In this document: positions 35,304-44,950 of the stretch, in pieces | Layout: each line of letters opens with the position of its first letter | Position numbering within the stretch: the first letter of the stretch is position 1 | Source: Acholeplasma hippikon | GTDB taxonomy: Bacteria > Bacillota_I > Bacilli_A > Acholeplasmatales > Acholeplasmataceae | NCBI RefSeq assembly: GCF_900660755.1 | Contig: NZ_LR215050.1 | Span: forward strand, 682,001-746,000 | DNA: 64,000 nt | Direction: 5' to 3' | Translations under genes and position numbers: made by a program | Notes under the pieces: model-generated | Seen by the model: the letters and a program-made list of their open reading frames with translations, nothing else | What the model was told of the DNA's origin: nothing | Databases searched by the model: none

Positions 35304-38300
35304 TTATTCTTCATTATCTTTTGATAATTGTTTTCCATTTAAAAGGGTAATATGGATTACTCTTCTTTTAAAGATATTCTCATAAACAATCGTTTTTAAA
35401 TAAAACGATGCTCTTTTTTCATCAAGAATTAAACCTGAGTTTTTAAGTTCTTTATCTAAGGTTACGAGTCTGATAGCTAAGATGTTACCCATGACAAAAG
35501 TTGGTAACTTAATATATTTTCTATTTAAGACTTGATATATGTTTTTTATTTTATAAATATTGTTTTCTTTATCTACTACATTAAAATATTTTCCCAAAAA
35601 TACATTCAATTTTTCATTATATAATGTTTTTTTATCTACTTCATTGTAGATTTTTATCTTTTTATCTATTTTTTTACCATTAAACTCAAAACTTGCAGTT
35701 AAAATTGTTTTCTTCTTTTGTTTTATTTTTCGATAGAGTTCTTCTTTATTTAGCAATCCATATTGACGTTTTCCATCAATACACCACTGTACCGATTTTA
35801 TTGAACCATCTTCTCTTTTAATGTCTTTAAAGTTAACCCCCATCTTATTATCATTAATTAAGTCTGTTTTTAATTCTTTGATATAAGATTTTAAAACCTT
35901 TCTAGATGCTCTATGTTTAATATTTAAGTGATAAATTTCATTAATACCTTCGATGCTAATTGGTAACATAAATGAAATATCATCTTTAATTTTTATACTG
36001 CCTTCATGATTTAAATATGGATTATCATAAAAGTTATAACAATACCCTTTAGGTAAATACTTGTATATTTTTTCCTGATTTTTTAATATTAATGGTTTTC
36101 CATTTAATCTTCTTACTTTAGTTGGGTTAATTAAACCTCTTAATTCAATATTTTGCTCAAAAACTGCTTTCTTATCTTTATTTTCTAAAATAAGTTTGAT
36201 ATCAGTCTTTCTAACAACTGATCGAACGATTAATGTGTTATCATTTAACTTATCTCTTTGCCAGATATTTTCATACTTCACATTCAATTCATCACTCACT
36301 AAAACTGGTAACTTAACTTGATATGTTTTATTCTTAAGAATTTCATTTTTAAGTTCATTGAAATGATATAAGTAATCTGCCTTTTCAGATCTTTTTATTT
36401 GTATTGAAATTTCCTTGGTAACTTTATCATCATATAATACTTTAACAAAAACACTTGTTTCAGTTGTTTTTGGTAAAACAAGTTGTTTAGTTTCCTCATC
36501 TAAATATGCACCAAAAACTTCATATGTTAAACTTTTATTAAATAACCTTATCGGTTTTAACATCATTAACCCATTAGAAACTCTACTTTTTAAAATAATT
36601 TTATTATCAAGATGCTTATCTTTATACACCACTAAGCTTAATAGACTGAATGGTAAATAAATAATTGCCGTTAATAAAAATAAAAACATACCGTAAACTA
36701 GTTGCCATGTCAGTATTTTAACTAATAACCAAGCACTCTTAAATTTAGCTGAAAAGACATATTTATATTTTAATGTTAGGGTAAAACTTTTAATATTATT
36801 TATTAAATATTTAATGGGTTCATACGGTTCTTTGACATAAATAATTTCATTGGGTGATAATACTTTTTTTCCAAATAAAGATTTGACAGCTATATACAGA
36901 TATATAGGTAATAAATAAATTAATGTAAAAACAAACATCACTGCTAAAACAATTAAGATTATTGGTGATAATAAAACAATGTAATAATAAGTTAGATAAT
37001 CTAATAGATATAACCAAAGTACTTCAAATACTTTAAGAATTGACTTGATAATTATTTTTATATATTTGACTATAAAATTGAAAATAATCTCAAAGCCTTT
37101 GGAAATCCATTTTATCAATTTAAAAAGATTCTTAAATAAAAATAAAGGTAATGTATAAAAAATAAATTTAGGTGTCTGGATAAAGATTAAGTGCAATACT
37201 AAAACAAAATAAATTTTTATTAACTTAATTGCTGAATGCATAAAGTTAGGTAGCATAATATAACATAGATAAATAAATTTAAAGAACCTAATCGTCATTT
37301 TATATATACTTAATCCAAACCATCTTAAGAATTTATAGATTGTTATGATTATGTAATTAATGAATACCTCTACGATCCATCTAAAAATTTTCAGAAGATA
37401 TAAAAGTACATAGTAATATCCTTTATCAATTAGTTTTAATAATTTCCAAAGTTGAATTCCTGTGAATCTAATCATTATCCATATTGTTTTAAATAAATAC
37501 CTAAAAGCCTTATAGATATTTAAAATGCAAACACTCCAAATCCATTTAAATACAACGCAAAAAACTTTTCCTAGATTCTCAAATAACCAAAAAGTTCCAT
37601 CAATTAGTAAATTGATAAATCTACCTATATAGACCAAGATATATCGGTAAATCAAGCTACCCATTAAACTTATTGCTCGACCTAATTGTTTAAACACCCA
37701 ACGAATACTAACGTATATATAAAAAAAGAATTTTCCAATTGGAACAAAAATATAACTATATATAAACCTTAGTGTTGGAATTATAATTTTTTCTTTGAAA
37801 AATATTGCTGAATACTTAATGATACGACCAATAAATAAAAAGAAACTAATGATTTTTTTAAAAACAACTTTAATTACATTTAAAAGTGCTTTTCCTATCA
37901 TTAAGAAAAATTTCTTAATCATGAAAGCTGTCTTTAGCATAATGTTATTCCACAACCATTTAATAATTAATTTGAAAGCTCTACATATTTTCTTTAATAG
38001 CCTAATAAGGCTATGATATGTTTTCTTAATAAATAATCCAGTTGGGTATAAAATGTGTTGATAGTTCCAAAGAGTTGCACTTTTTAAACCAATTGCTATA
38101 TACTTAATTCCTGTTACAATAAAGTAAAGGATAAGGATAAATAATCTCCATAAAGGTTTTAAAATATATCGATATATAATGACTGAAATAGACTTAATAA
38201 TATATTTATATATAAAGATTGAAACATGTTTAATTGCTTTAATAAAGTAGATTGCAATGTATTTAAAACTAATATATATTCCTTTAAAAACCTTATAAAA

Positions 38301-38612
38301 CAAAATAATGATGTAATAAATAAAGTGTTTGTAAACAAAAATAGATATAGTCTTTATACCTTTAATTAAATAGAGAATAATCGTTTTAAAAATAAGATAT
38401 ATTCCTTTAGAAATCTTCAATAAAAACTTAACAATATAAACAATTATATTTCTCCATAACAATGAGGATGATTTACTAACTGTGATTGCTACTTTTTTTA
38501 TGACATAAGAAATTGCTGTGTAAATCCCAATAAAAACATATTTAAAAAGATTCCCTATGGATAAGGCAATCTTTTTTAATCCCATTGCGATTGAAATAAT
38601 CAGTTGCCTCAT
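35304..38612 (-). CDS. Giant hydrophobic/basic membrane protein, unrecognised
   Basis: 1,102 residues; no known family recognised. Residues 1-550 are an unbroken run of Ile, Phe, Tyr, Leu and Trp, with Lys or Arg every three to five residues, and visible internal repeats such as KGIYLIFKTIILYLIKGIK matching KGIYISFKYIAIYFIKAIK 41 residues later. This suggests long amphipathic or in-plane helices lying in the membrane surface. Two stronger transmembrane helices follow (about 555-585 and 635-660), then a hydrophilic ~430-residue domain of beta-rich character with repeated units containing IKR, LNGK and DGK. Convergent with the MACPF-like gene. Confidence 0.8.
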   Translation of the reverse strand: MRQLIISIAMGLKKIALSIGNLFKYVFIGIYTAISYVIKKVAITVSKSSSLLWRNIIVYIVKFLLKISKGIYLIFKTIILYLIKGIKTISIFVYKHFIYYIIILFYKVFKGIYISFKYIAIYFIKAIKHVSIFIYKYIIKSISVIIYRYILKPLWRLFILILYFIVTGIKYIAIGLKSATLWNYQHILYPTGLFIKKTYHSLIRLLKKICRAFKLIIKWLWNNIMLKTAFMIKKFFLMIGKALLNVIKVVFKKIISFFLFIGRIIKYSAIFFKEKIIIPTLRFIYSYIFVPIGKFFFYIYVSIRWVFKQLGRAISLMGSLIYRYILVYIGRFINLLIDGTFWLFENLGKVFCVVFKWIWSVCILNIYKAFRYLFKTIWIMIRFTGIQLWKLLKLIDKGYYYVLLYLLKIFRWIVEVFINYIIITIYKFLRWFGLSIYKMTIRFFKFIYLCYIMLPNFMHSAIKLIKIYFVLVLHLIFIQTPKFIFYTLPLFLFKNLFKLIKWISKGFEIIFNFIVKYIKIIIKSILKVFEVLWLYLLDYLTYYYIVLLSPIILIVLAVMFVFTLIYLLPIYLYIAVKSLFGKKVLSPNEIIYVKEPYEPIKYLINNIKSFTLTLKYKYVFSAKFKSAWLLVKILTWQLVYGMFLFLLTAIIYLPFSLLSLVVYKDKHLDNKIILKSRVSNGLMMLKPIRLFNKSLTYEVFGAYLDEETKQLVLPKTTETSVFVKVLYDDKVTKEISIQIKRSEKADYLYHFNELKNEILKNKTYQVKLPVLVSDELNVKYENIWQRDKLNDNTLIVRSVVRKTDIKLILENKDKKAVFEQNIELRGLINPTKVRRLNGKPLILKNQEKIYKYLPKGYCYNFYDNPYLNHEGSIKIKDDISFMLPISIEGINEIYHLNIKHRASRKVLKSYIKELKTDLINDNKMGVNFKDIKREDGSIKSVQWCIDGKRQYGLLNKEELYRKIKQKKKTILTASFEFNGKKIDKKIKIYNEVDKKTLYNEKLNVFLGKYFNVVDKENNIYKIKNIYQVLNRKYIKLPTFVMGNILAIRLVTLDKELKNSGLILDEKRASFYLKTIVYENIFKRRVIHITLLNGKQLSKDNEE

Positions 38613-38695
38613 CCAAAATCCCCTATTCTCAGTTAAGCTTTTATTTCATCCGATTTAAGTAATTACTTAAATTATACTATGTTTTTATAATTTTA

Positions 38696-38734
38696 AAAAA
38701 GGGTTTGATAAATTAATATCAACCCTTTATTATT
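38696..38734 (-). terminator. Intrinsic terminator after ribBA
   Basis: Minus strand AAAGGGTTGATA/TATCAAACCCTTT, loop TTAATT, then TTTTTT. Confidence 0.85.
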
Positions 38735-38736
38735 AC

Positions 38737-39939
38737 CTATTCTTTAAACTTTAACATATGTCCCATCTTATCTTTTTTAGTCTTTAAATATAATTCATTT
38801 CTTTCGTTATGGTTAAGTTGAATTGGAACACGTTCAACAATTTCAATACCATAACCAGATAAGCCAGAGAGTTTAAGCGGATTATTTGTCATCAGTCTAA
38901 CTTTAGTCACACCTAACTCAGTTAAGATTTGAGCCCCAATGCCATAATCTCTTAAATCTTCAGCAAAACCTAATGCTAAATTAGCCTCAACTGTATCCAT
39001 ACCTTGATCTTGTAAATTATAAGCTCTAATTTTATTGATTAAGCCAATACCACGACCCTCTTGTCGCATGTAAACTAAAACACCTTTACCCGCATCATTG
39101 ATTTTATCAAGTGCTGCTTGTAACTGCTCGCCACAGTCACATTTCATTGAACCAAAAGCATCTCCTGTTAAACATTCAGAATGCACTCTAACTAAGACTT
39201 CATCTCCTGGTTTTATATCACCCATCACTAAGGCAACGTGATGTTCCCCACTAATTGAATTTTCAAAACCAATGATTTTAAAATCTCCGTGATGTGTCGG
39301 TAAATTGGCTTCAGCAGCGCGTTTAACAAAGTTTTCGCTACGCTCACGATACTGAATTAAACTAGAAACTGATGTCCATTTAATACCTAACTCATGTGCT
39401 AAGTCTTTTAATTCATTTAACAAATAAGGTTCCCCATTTTCTTTAACAATTAAAGATGTTACACCTGCAGGATAAAGTCCTGCAAATTTTGCTAAATCAA
39501 CTGATGCTTCAGGACGTCCGGCACGCTTTAACACACCGCCTTGTCTGTATTGAATTGGGTAAATAACACCGGGTTGTCTAAATACTAAGGGAACGGATTT
39601 AGAATCTAAAATTGCTTCAATGGTTTTAAGCATTTTTTCTAATCTTGTACCATTCTTAGCAACTTCTACTGAAAGAATTCTTGTTGTTTGATAAGCAGAA
39701 ATTGTTTGTTCATAAAGTGCATGAATATTTAATTCGTGGAATCTATCTTTTTCTGTTGTAATATTGATAATCCCTTTAGAATATTTATCCATCATACTTA
39801 ATGTATCTAAAGTAATTTTCTGTGCAGCAACTAAAAAATCCCCAGTATTATCTGTATCATAGTCATCAACAATAATAATTGGTTTTCCTTGCTTGATATC
39901 TTCTAACACTTCTTCAATTGAATGAAAAAAATTCTCCAT
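38737..39939 (-). CDS. RibBA-type protein: intact GTP cyclohydrolase II, degenerate DHBP synthase domain
   Basis: 400 residues. The C-terminal RibA half is complete: [20 protein letters not shown] with the zinc cysteines and RQEGRGIGL. The N-terminal RibB half keeps the fold ([14 protein letters not shown]) but has lost catalytic residues: DDEDRENEGD is [10 protein letters not shown], the RHGTAF motif is TRILSV, RPGHIFPL is QPGVIYPI, and the conserved histidine of RAGHTEA is arginine (RAGRPEA). So DHBP synthase activity is improbable. No other riboflavin genes are in the window. It stands alone with its own terminator. Confidence 0.88.
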   Translation of the reverse strand: MENFFHSIEEVLEDIKQGKPIIIVDDYDTDNTGDFLVAAQKITLDTLSMMDKYSKGIINITTEKDRFHELNIHALYEQTISAYQTTRILSVEVAKNGTRLEKMLKTIEAILDSKSVPLVFRQPGVIYPIQYRQGGVLKRAGRPEASVDLAKFAGLYPAGVTSLIVKENGEPYLLNELKDLAHELGIKWTSVSSLIQYRERSENFVKRAAEANLPTHHGDFKIIGFENSISGEHHVALVMGDIKPGDEVLVRVHSECLTGDAFGSMKCDCGEQLQAALDKINDAGKGVLVYMRQEGRGIGLINKIRAYNLQDQGMDTVEANLALGFAEDLRDYGIGAQILTELGVTKVRLMTNNPLKLSGLSGYGIEIVERVPIQLNHNERNELYLKTKKDKMGHMLKFKE

Positions 39940-40082
39940 ACTTAAGCCCTCATTTTTCTAATCATACAATATATAAATATTGATGAAATAAATAATTCAT
40001 CAAAATACTATATAAAATTTAGATTGTTTAATGTATCTTCATTATATCAATTTAAATGTTTGAATACTAAAGTTCTACATTT

Positions 40083-40115
40083 TAAAAAAGACCTGATTCA
40101 CATCAGGTCCTTAAT
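40083..40115 (-). terminator. Intrinsic terminator after the YwaF-type gene
   Basis: Minus strand GACCTGAT/ATCAGGTC, loop GTGA, then TTTTTTAAA. Confidence 0.8.
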
Positions 40116-40124
40116 TATAATTTT

Positions 40125-40979
40125 TTAATAATTTGATTTAGCATTTAAAACTAATTTTGTTTTCTCTTTATTTTGTTTCTTTAAATTAAATGGTAATGTG
40201 AATAATACATAAAGTGGTGTTAGTAAAATATAGGAAGGTGTTAGTAACCAAATTACTGGCCAATAAGTTTCTTTACCTTGATTAATGTTTAAAATATCTT
40301 TTCTCATCAAAGGTAAAGTTAAATTACCAATAAACTTACCCACTGCACCCATATCATCTGTTGGTCCAAAAGTAAATGAATTATTTAAGTACTGCCGAGA
40401 TATAAATAATTCAAATGGTGTAAACCCTTCTCTTTTAACCATACCAGTAAAGGTAAGTAAAGCTGTATTAAGCATAAGTATAAACTGATAACCCAAGAAG
40501 CATAGCGGAATTAACCACCATTTTTTTAAATCAGGAACTCTCAAGCCTAAAAGTGCTAAAAGTAATGGAATAACCAACAATGAAATATGGCTGAAATAAA
40601 AACGTATAGTTTCAAAAGTAAAGATACTTTCACCAAGTGCTTCTGTCGGATAAATAACTCCCGCTAAGCCTCCAATCACACCAATAAAGAACATAAAGTC
40701 ATGCAAGATATTCTTCTTTTTAAATAACATGATAAATGGGAAAATCATCGTTGATAATGCGCAAATGTTTTCTGCTGTTGATTTTGATAATTGCGTAGCA
40801 TCCAAATAAACCAACTGTTTAGCAAAGTGTAATACAAAACATAAAAAACTCCAAACAAGTAAATACCTATACTGGAACTTTTTCTCTTTTTTCACTAAAA
40901 ATAGGTATGTTCCTAAAACAGTAAATACCGTAATTACTAGTGCTAAAAGATATGTAATACTAAAAACTTCCACAAACAT
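40125..40979 (-). CDS. YwaF/TMEM164-like integral membrane protein
   Basis: 284 residues from ATG at 40979 (MFVEVFSITYLL), six bases after AAGGA. Seven hydrophobic helices, with the pattern of the bacterial YwaF family (HFAKQLVYLDA near residue 50-60, CALSTMIFPFIM near 75-86, FYFSHISLLVIPLL near 128-141, TDDMGAVGKFIGNLTLPLMR). Function in bacteria is not established; the helices and buried histidines suggest a multi-span enzyme. A separate transcription unit with its own terminator. Confidence 0.78.
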   Translation of the reverse strand: MFVEVFSITYLLALVITVFTVLGTYLFLVKKEKKFQYRYLLVWSFLCFVLHFAKQLVYLDATQLSKSTAENICALSTMIFPFIMLFKKKNILHDFMFFIGVIGGLAGVIYPTEALGESIFTFETIRFYFSHISLLVIPLLLALLGLRVPDLKKWWLIPLCFLGYQFILMLNTALLTFTGMVKREGFTPFELFISRQYLNNSFTFGPTDDMGAVGKFIGNLTLPLMRKDILNINQGKETYWPVIWLLTPSYILLTPLYVLFTLPFNLKKQNKEKTKLVLNAKSNY

Positions 40980-41102
40980 AGTCATTCCTTCTTTAACTTT
41001 CAATTAATATCAATATCATACATTAACTTAAACCACTTTTCAAAAAATATTATAAAGGTCACATAATGATTCTATTTTTTAGCTATTTTTATTTACAAGT
41101 AA

Positions 41103-41138
41103 GAAAAAAGTCTGGTTCAAAGAGCCAGACCTATTTAT
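41103..41138 (-). terminator. Intrinsic terminator after the Nudix gene
   Basis: Minus strand GTCTGGCTC/GAACCAGAC (one mismatch), loop TTT, then TTTTTTCTT. Confidence 0.75.
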
Positions 41139-41155
41139 ATTTAAAATTTATACGA

Positions 41156-41593
41156 TTACTTAACCCTTACGAGTTTGTCTCCTTCATAATACAAATGCAT
41201 TTCAAAAGGTTTTAGTTCATCAATTTTTGCTAAGAAGTAATAATCACCTTCCCACATTGGAAGATCTCTTAGTTTATCTTTAGGAACCCAGGTTAATTCA
41301 CCTTCGTCACTTTCTTTAATCTCGCCACTATATTCAGTAGCCTTAAAGAGAATCATTTGTTCTGTATATTCAAATGAGTGAAAATAAATATTACCTTTAT
41401 AAATTGGTTTGATGGTTAAACCTGTTTCTTCATATGTTTCACGAATTGCTGCATCAAATGCAGTTTCATTCGGTTCAATTTTACCACCAACACCCATATA
41501 TTTATTTTGGTTCATATCAGCTTTTCTTTTGTGGATAAGTAGATAGTGATTATCTTTTTCAATATAAATAAGTACAGTTTTTTGATTCATCAT
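41156..41593 (-). CDS. MutT-type Nudix hydrolase
   Basis: 145 residues. Full Nudix box GGKIEPNETAFDAAIRETYEETGL (positions about 36-59). The lead-in QNKYMGVGGKIE and the WEGDYYFLAKI motif after the box resemble the Firmicute 8-oxo-dGTP diphosphatase (MutT/YtkD-like) group, which removes oxidised nucleotides. Substrate remains an inference. ATG follows AAAGGAATAATCGTT. It is a single-gene unit. Confidence 0.88.
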   Translation of the reverse strand: MMNQKTVLIYIEKDNHYLLIHKRKADMNQNKYMGVGGKIEPNETAFDAAIRETYEETGLTIKPIYKGNIYFHSFEYTEQMILFKATEYSGEIKESDEGELTWVPKDKLRDLPMWEGDYYFLAKIDELKPFEMHLYYEGDKLVRVK

Positions 41594-41686
41594 AACGATT
41601 ATTCCTTTTTTCCTTCAGCAAAAATATTATAGCACATCATATTTTCTAAGATTATTATACCTATAAAAATTTGTGATTTTAAACAA

Positions 41687-41722
41687 AAAAGGTTTGATAG
41701 TTTAGGTATCAAACCTGATTAT
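41687..41722 (-). terminator. Intrinsic terminator after the aldo-keto reductase gene
   Basis: Minus strand GGTTTGATAC-type stem with ACTATCAAACC, then TTTTTTG. Confidence 0.85.
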
Positions 41723-41729
41723 TTATCTA

Positions 41730-42614
41730 TTAAAAATCTGCTGTATCTGGATCTAAAGCTAATCCAAATGCACCATATAGATTATCAATTATTTCTATAT
41801 CTAATGCATCTAACTTAAAGTCAAATAATCCTAGATTTTCTTTAATTCTTGAAGGTGTAACAGATTTAGGAAGCGGTAAATACCCGTGGTCTAAACTCCA
41901 ACGTAGGACAACTTGTCCGATTGTTTTATTGTACTTATTTGCAATTTCTTCTAATTGGGTTACACCAAAAATTTTACCTGTACCTAGTGGTGAATATGCT
42001 TCCGTTAAAATATCATGTTTTTCATTAAACTCAACAACATCTTTTTGTTGGTCACTTGGGTTAACAAAGATTTGATTGACCATTGGTTTAATTCTAGCTG
42101 TTTTAAGTAGATCTTCTAAATGATGCACTTTAAAATTAGATACACCAATTGAACGAATCTTACCTTCCAGATAAGCATCTTCCATCGCACGGTAAACTTC
42201 ACTATTACGTTTAGTTGAATTTCCTCTATGTGCTAATGGATGTGGCCAGTGAATAATATATAAGTCAACATAATTTAGACCTAAACGTTTTAAACTATTT
42301 TCTAACGCTTCTTTAGCCTCTTCATATGTGCCGTGTTGATTCCATAATTTAGTTGTTATAAATAATTCTTCACGAGGAATACCACTGTCTTTAATTGCGC
42401 GTCCAACACTTTCTTCATTTCTATATGCCTCTGCTGTATCAATATGGCGATATCCAACTTTTAATGCTTCCATAACTGAGAGATAGGCTTCATTACCATC
42501 TTTAACTTGCCAAGTTCCAAATCCTACAACTGGAATTTTAACGCCATTACTTAGTGTATAGACTGCATGTTTATAAGATAAATCAACACCCTTTAAAAAT
42601 TTTGATTTAAACAT
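41730..42614 (-). CDS. Aldo/keto reductase
   Basis: 294 residues, a little longer than usual through an N-terminal extension (MFKSKFLKGVDLSYKHAV). NADPH-dependent reductase of the AKR fold; motifs GFGTWQVKDG, YRHIDTAEAYRNEESVGRAI (catalytic D and Y), ITTKLWNQHGT (K), YIIHWPHPL (H), GVSNFKVHHLEDLL, and the cofactor site PLPKSVTPSRIKENL. Close to the 2,5-diketo-gluconate/methylglyoxal reductase group of Firmicutes. Substrate not predictable. AGGAGG precedes the ATG. Confidence 0.93.
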   Translation of the reverse strand: MFKSKFLKGVDLSYKHAVYTLSNGVKIPVVGFGTWQVKDGNEAYLSVMEALKVGYRHIDTAEAYRNEESVGRAIKDSGIPREELFITTKLWNQHGTYEEAKEALENSLKRLGLNYVDLYIIHWPHPLAHRGNSTKRNSEVYRAMEDAYLEGKIRSIGVSNFKVHHLEDLLKTARIKPMVNQIFVNPSDQQKDVVEFNEKHDILTEAYSPLGTGKIFGVTQLEEIANKYNKTIGQVVLRWSLDHGYLPLPKSVTPSRIKENLGLFDFKLDALDIEIIDNLYGAFGLALDPDTADF

Positions 42615-42783
42615 TATGTTTCCTCCTTAATTCATATGATACATAAGTATCAACACTCTTATTATACATGAATAGTTAATGTATTTTGCGTATTGAAAAA
42701 TAGTTATTCTTTTATAACTTAATCTACTAATCCCATAAAATGGCTATATTTAATTTTCAAATCACAACAATTGTAAATATTTA

Positions 42784-42797
42784 GTTAGCACGCTAAC
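42784..42797 (+). promoter_or_regulatory. Operator-like palindrome in the DUF2871 promoter region
   Basis: GTTAGC, two bases, GCTAAC, a perfect inverted repeat. It overlaps a possible promoter (TTGTAA, 17-base spacer, TAACAT) upstream of the ATG at 42835. It resembles half-sites of MarR-type operators, but no regulator gene lies near. Confidence 0.4.
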
Positions 42798-42834
42798 ATA
42801 ATGATATAGAATTAAAAAAATAAAGGAGCTACAG

Positions 42835-43266
42835 ATGAAAAAGTTAGCAAAGATTAGTTTTTATTATAGTATTCTAGGATTAGTTCTTGGTATCTTCTAT
42901 AGAGAATTTACGAAGATCAATGATTTTACTGGTGAAACCGTATTAGGTGGCTTACATACTCACGCATTAGCTTTAGGCACATTATTTTTCTTAATTGTTT
43001 TAATTGTAGAAAAACAATTTAAATTAACTGAAAGTAAAAAATTCAAACCATTCTTCATTGTTTATAATTCAGGTTTAATTGGTTTATTAGTAATGATGAT
43101 GATTCGTGGTATCTTAGAAGTCTTAGGTACAAATGTTACAACAGGATGGGATCTTACCATCTCATGGTTAGCAGGTTTTGCCCATATGGCAATGGCTGCT
43201 GGATTTGTTCGTTTCTTCTTAATGTTATTTAAACAAATCGACTTAATAGAAAAACAATCAGAATAA
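42835..43266 (+). CDS. DUF2871-family membrane protein
   Basis: 143 residues, four transmembrane helices (about 5-22, 43-60, 75-95, 108-132). The family's conserved residues are visible: FYREFTK near the first helix, GGLHTHALALGTLFFLIVL in helix 2, and WLAGFAHMAMAAGFVRFF in helix 4, with several membrane histidines that could bind a cofactor. Function unknown. AAAGGAG precedes the ATG; followed by its own terminator. A palindromic operator-like site suggests regulation. Confidence 0.85.
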   Translation: MKKLAKISFYYSILGLVLGIFYREFTKINDFTGETVLGGLHTHALALGTLFFLIVLIVEKQFKLTESKKFKPFFIVYNSGLIGLLVMMMIRGILEVLGTNVTTGWDLTISWLAGFAHMAMAAGFVRFFLMLFKQIDLIEKQSE

Positions 43267-43275
43267 CTTAAATCT

Positions 43276-43304
43276 TACCAGGACTCCCTTGTCCTGGTTT
43301 TTAA
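43276..43304 (+). terminator. Intrinsic terminator after the DUF2871 gene
   Basis: ACCAGGAC/GTCCTGGT, loop TCCCTT, then TTTTTAATT. Confidence 0.9.
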
Positions 43305-43340
43305 TTATAAAAAGAAGTTTATCGCGTAATTAACCATAAA

Positions 43341-43353
43341 AAAAGACATATGA
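43341..43353 (-). terminator. Distal half of a terminator split by the decayed IS
   Basis: AAAAGACATATGA here pairs with TCGTATGTCTTTT at 45035-45047 (13 pairs, one G-U). Read on the minus strand, the half at 45047-45035 comes first, ten bases after the stop of the DUF1295 gene, and this half is followed by TTTTTTTATGG. The IS lies between the two arms. Confidence 0.7.
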
Positions 43354-43400
43354 ATTAATGAACAGCCTCTTGTCAAGTAGACACGGTAAATAATATAAAA

Positions 43401-44270
43401 TTAGATGGCCATATACCTATATTCTAAAGGTGTATGGCTTTTTAATTTGCGTTGTATTCTTTCTTGATTATAGAACTTAATGTAATCTTTAATTGCTTTT
43501 GTGAGTTTTTCTGATGAATCAAACGTTTCTAAATAATACATTTCAGATTTGATGATGCCCCATAAGTTCTCGATTGGTCCATTATCAATACACTTACCTA
43601 CTCTAGACATACTTTACACCATATTGTGTTTATCTAATAGATTCTTAAATGATCTGCTCGTGTATTGAAATCCCCTGTCACTATGAAACATTGGTTGAGC
43701 ACCAGGATTCTTTTTCACTGCCTTATTAAAGGTTGTAAAAACGAGATGATTATCATTTCTATGATGTATATGATAAGAAACTACACTCTTATCATATACG
43801 TCTAATATCGCACATAAGTAAAGCTTTTGACCACTGTATCAATATTTAAATTCTGTAACATCACTTAACCATTTCTCATTTGGATTGGATGCACTAAATT
43901 CTCTATTTAATATGTTTTGTCCAACTTGTTCAGGTTTAGTCTTCAAGAAACCTGGACGTTTACGACGGATAATAGATTTTAAATTGTAGGCTCGCATTAA
44001 ACGATAAATGTAGTTTTCCGAATGATTTTTTCCAGTATATTTATTGATGTTATCTCTAATACGTCTATAACCGTATTTTTTATTGAAATGTTTATAGTAG
44101 GTTTGTATAACTTCTAGCATTTCTTCATTCTTTGTTTCATAGGATGGTTTAATTCTGTTTGACCATTTATAATATGCAGATCGCGCTATACCTAACAGTT
44201 CACAGAGCCATTTAATATCGTAAACATCTTTAAAATAAGCTATTGTTTCATATGTTTCTTGGTTTCTAAT
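43401..44270 (-). pseudogene. IS150-type transposase OrfB, broken by two nonsense codons
   Basis: Reading one frame from about 44270: KWLCELLGIARSAYYKWS, then EEMLEVIQTYYKHFNKKYG, then NEKWLSDVTEFKY, stop TGA (43839-43841), YSGQKLYLCAILDVYDKSVV, HSDRGFQYTS, stop TAA (43614-43616), SMSRVGKCIDNGPIENLWG and on to the end. All the DDE motifs can be found (D in SDVTEF, D in HSDRG, E in IENLWGIIK) and no frameshift is needed, so two point mutations killed it. Family: IS3, IS150 group. Confidence 0.9.
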
Positions 44271-44950
44271 CTTGTTAAGTGGGCTTTTGCCTCCAACTCT
44301 TGTTTTTTTTTGAAGACTTTCTTGGCTGCCTCACTTAAATATAATTCTTTTTTTAGGCGTTCATTCTCACGTCTTAATTTTTCAAGTTCTGATAATTCAT
44401 CAGGTTGTTTTTTTCGACCACGCTTGTCACTAAGTCCATCAACACCAAAAACTTGGTACTTTTTGTACCAAGTGTATACTTGTTGGTAGCTTACTTCAAA
44501 CTTCAAGGAGGTACCTTGATAATCAAACTCATTTTGAATTAAGTATTCTACAATTTTAACTCTTTCATCTAATGTTGTTTTACGTCCCATAATATCGATA
44601 CCACCTGATTCACTATGTGTAGTTTTGATATTATTATACCCTAATACCCATCTTGCTATTAATGACGGATTACGAATTCCATATTTTAGGGCTAAATCAT
44701 AATATCTTCCAGCACCATTCCTATATGATTCAACAACTTCATTTTTTAATGTTTCAGTATAACTTTGATTCATACCTTGCATACGTAATGCTTCAGCACC
44801 AAACTTACTATATTTGAAAATCAGTACCTCTATTGCGCTTTTGCTTACGCCAAACTGACTTGCTAACTGTCTAAGTGACCCTTCGCCTTTCTCATATATC
44901 GTGCAAATAAGTATTTTTTCTTCATAACTTAATCGTTTGTTTTTTCTCAA
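44240..44950 (-). CDS. IS150-type transposase OrfA
   Basis: 236 residues. Two helix-turn-helix units (about 8-60, LRQLASQFGVSKSAIEVLI, and 125-175, GTSLKFEVSYQQVYTWYKKY) with a central stretch NGAGRYYDLALKYGIRNPSL, then a coiled coil (ELSELEKLRRENERLKKELY) for dimerisation. This double-HTH OrfA is typical of the IS150 group. The frame is intact though OrfB is dead, so it could still bind element ends. Starts TTG or ATG near 44950 after TTGGAGG. Confidence 0.88.
   Translation of the reverse strand: MRKNKRLSYEEKILICTIYEKGEGSLRQLASQFGVSKSAIEVLIFKYSKFGAEALRMQGMNQSYTETLKNEVVESYRNGAGRYYDLALKYGIRNPSLIARWVLGYNNIKTTHSESGGIDIMGRKTTLDERVKIVEYLIQNEFDYQGTSLKFEVSYQQVYTWYKKYQVFGVDGLSDKRGRKKQPDELSELEKLRRENERLKKELYLSEAAKKVFKKKQELEAKAHLTRLETKKHMKQ

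Noticed and set aside
43839-43841. TGA inside the IS OrfB read as UGA=Trp, hinting at transfer from a mycoplasma
   Set aside because: A second in-frame stop (TAA at 43614) shows plain decay, and prfB plus genes ending in TGA show UGA is a stop here. The residue expected there is not clearly Trp.
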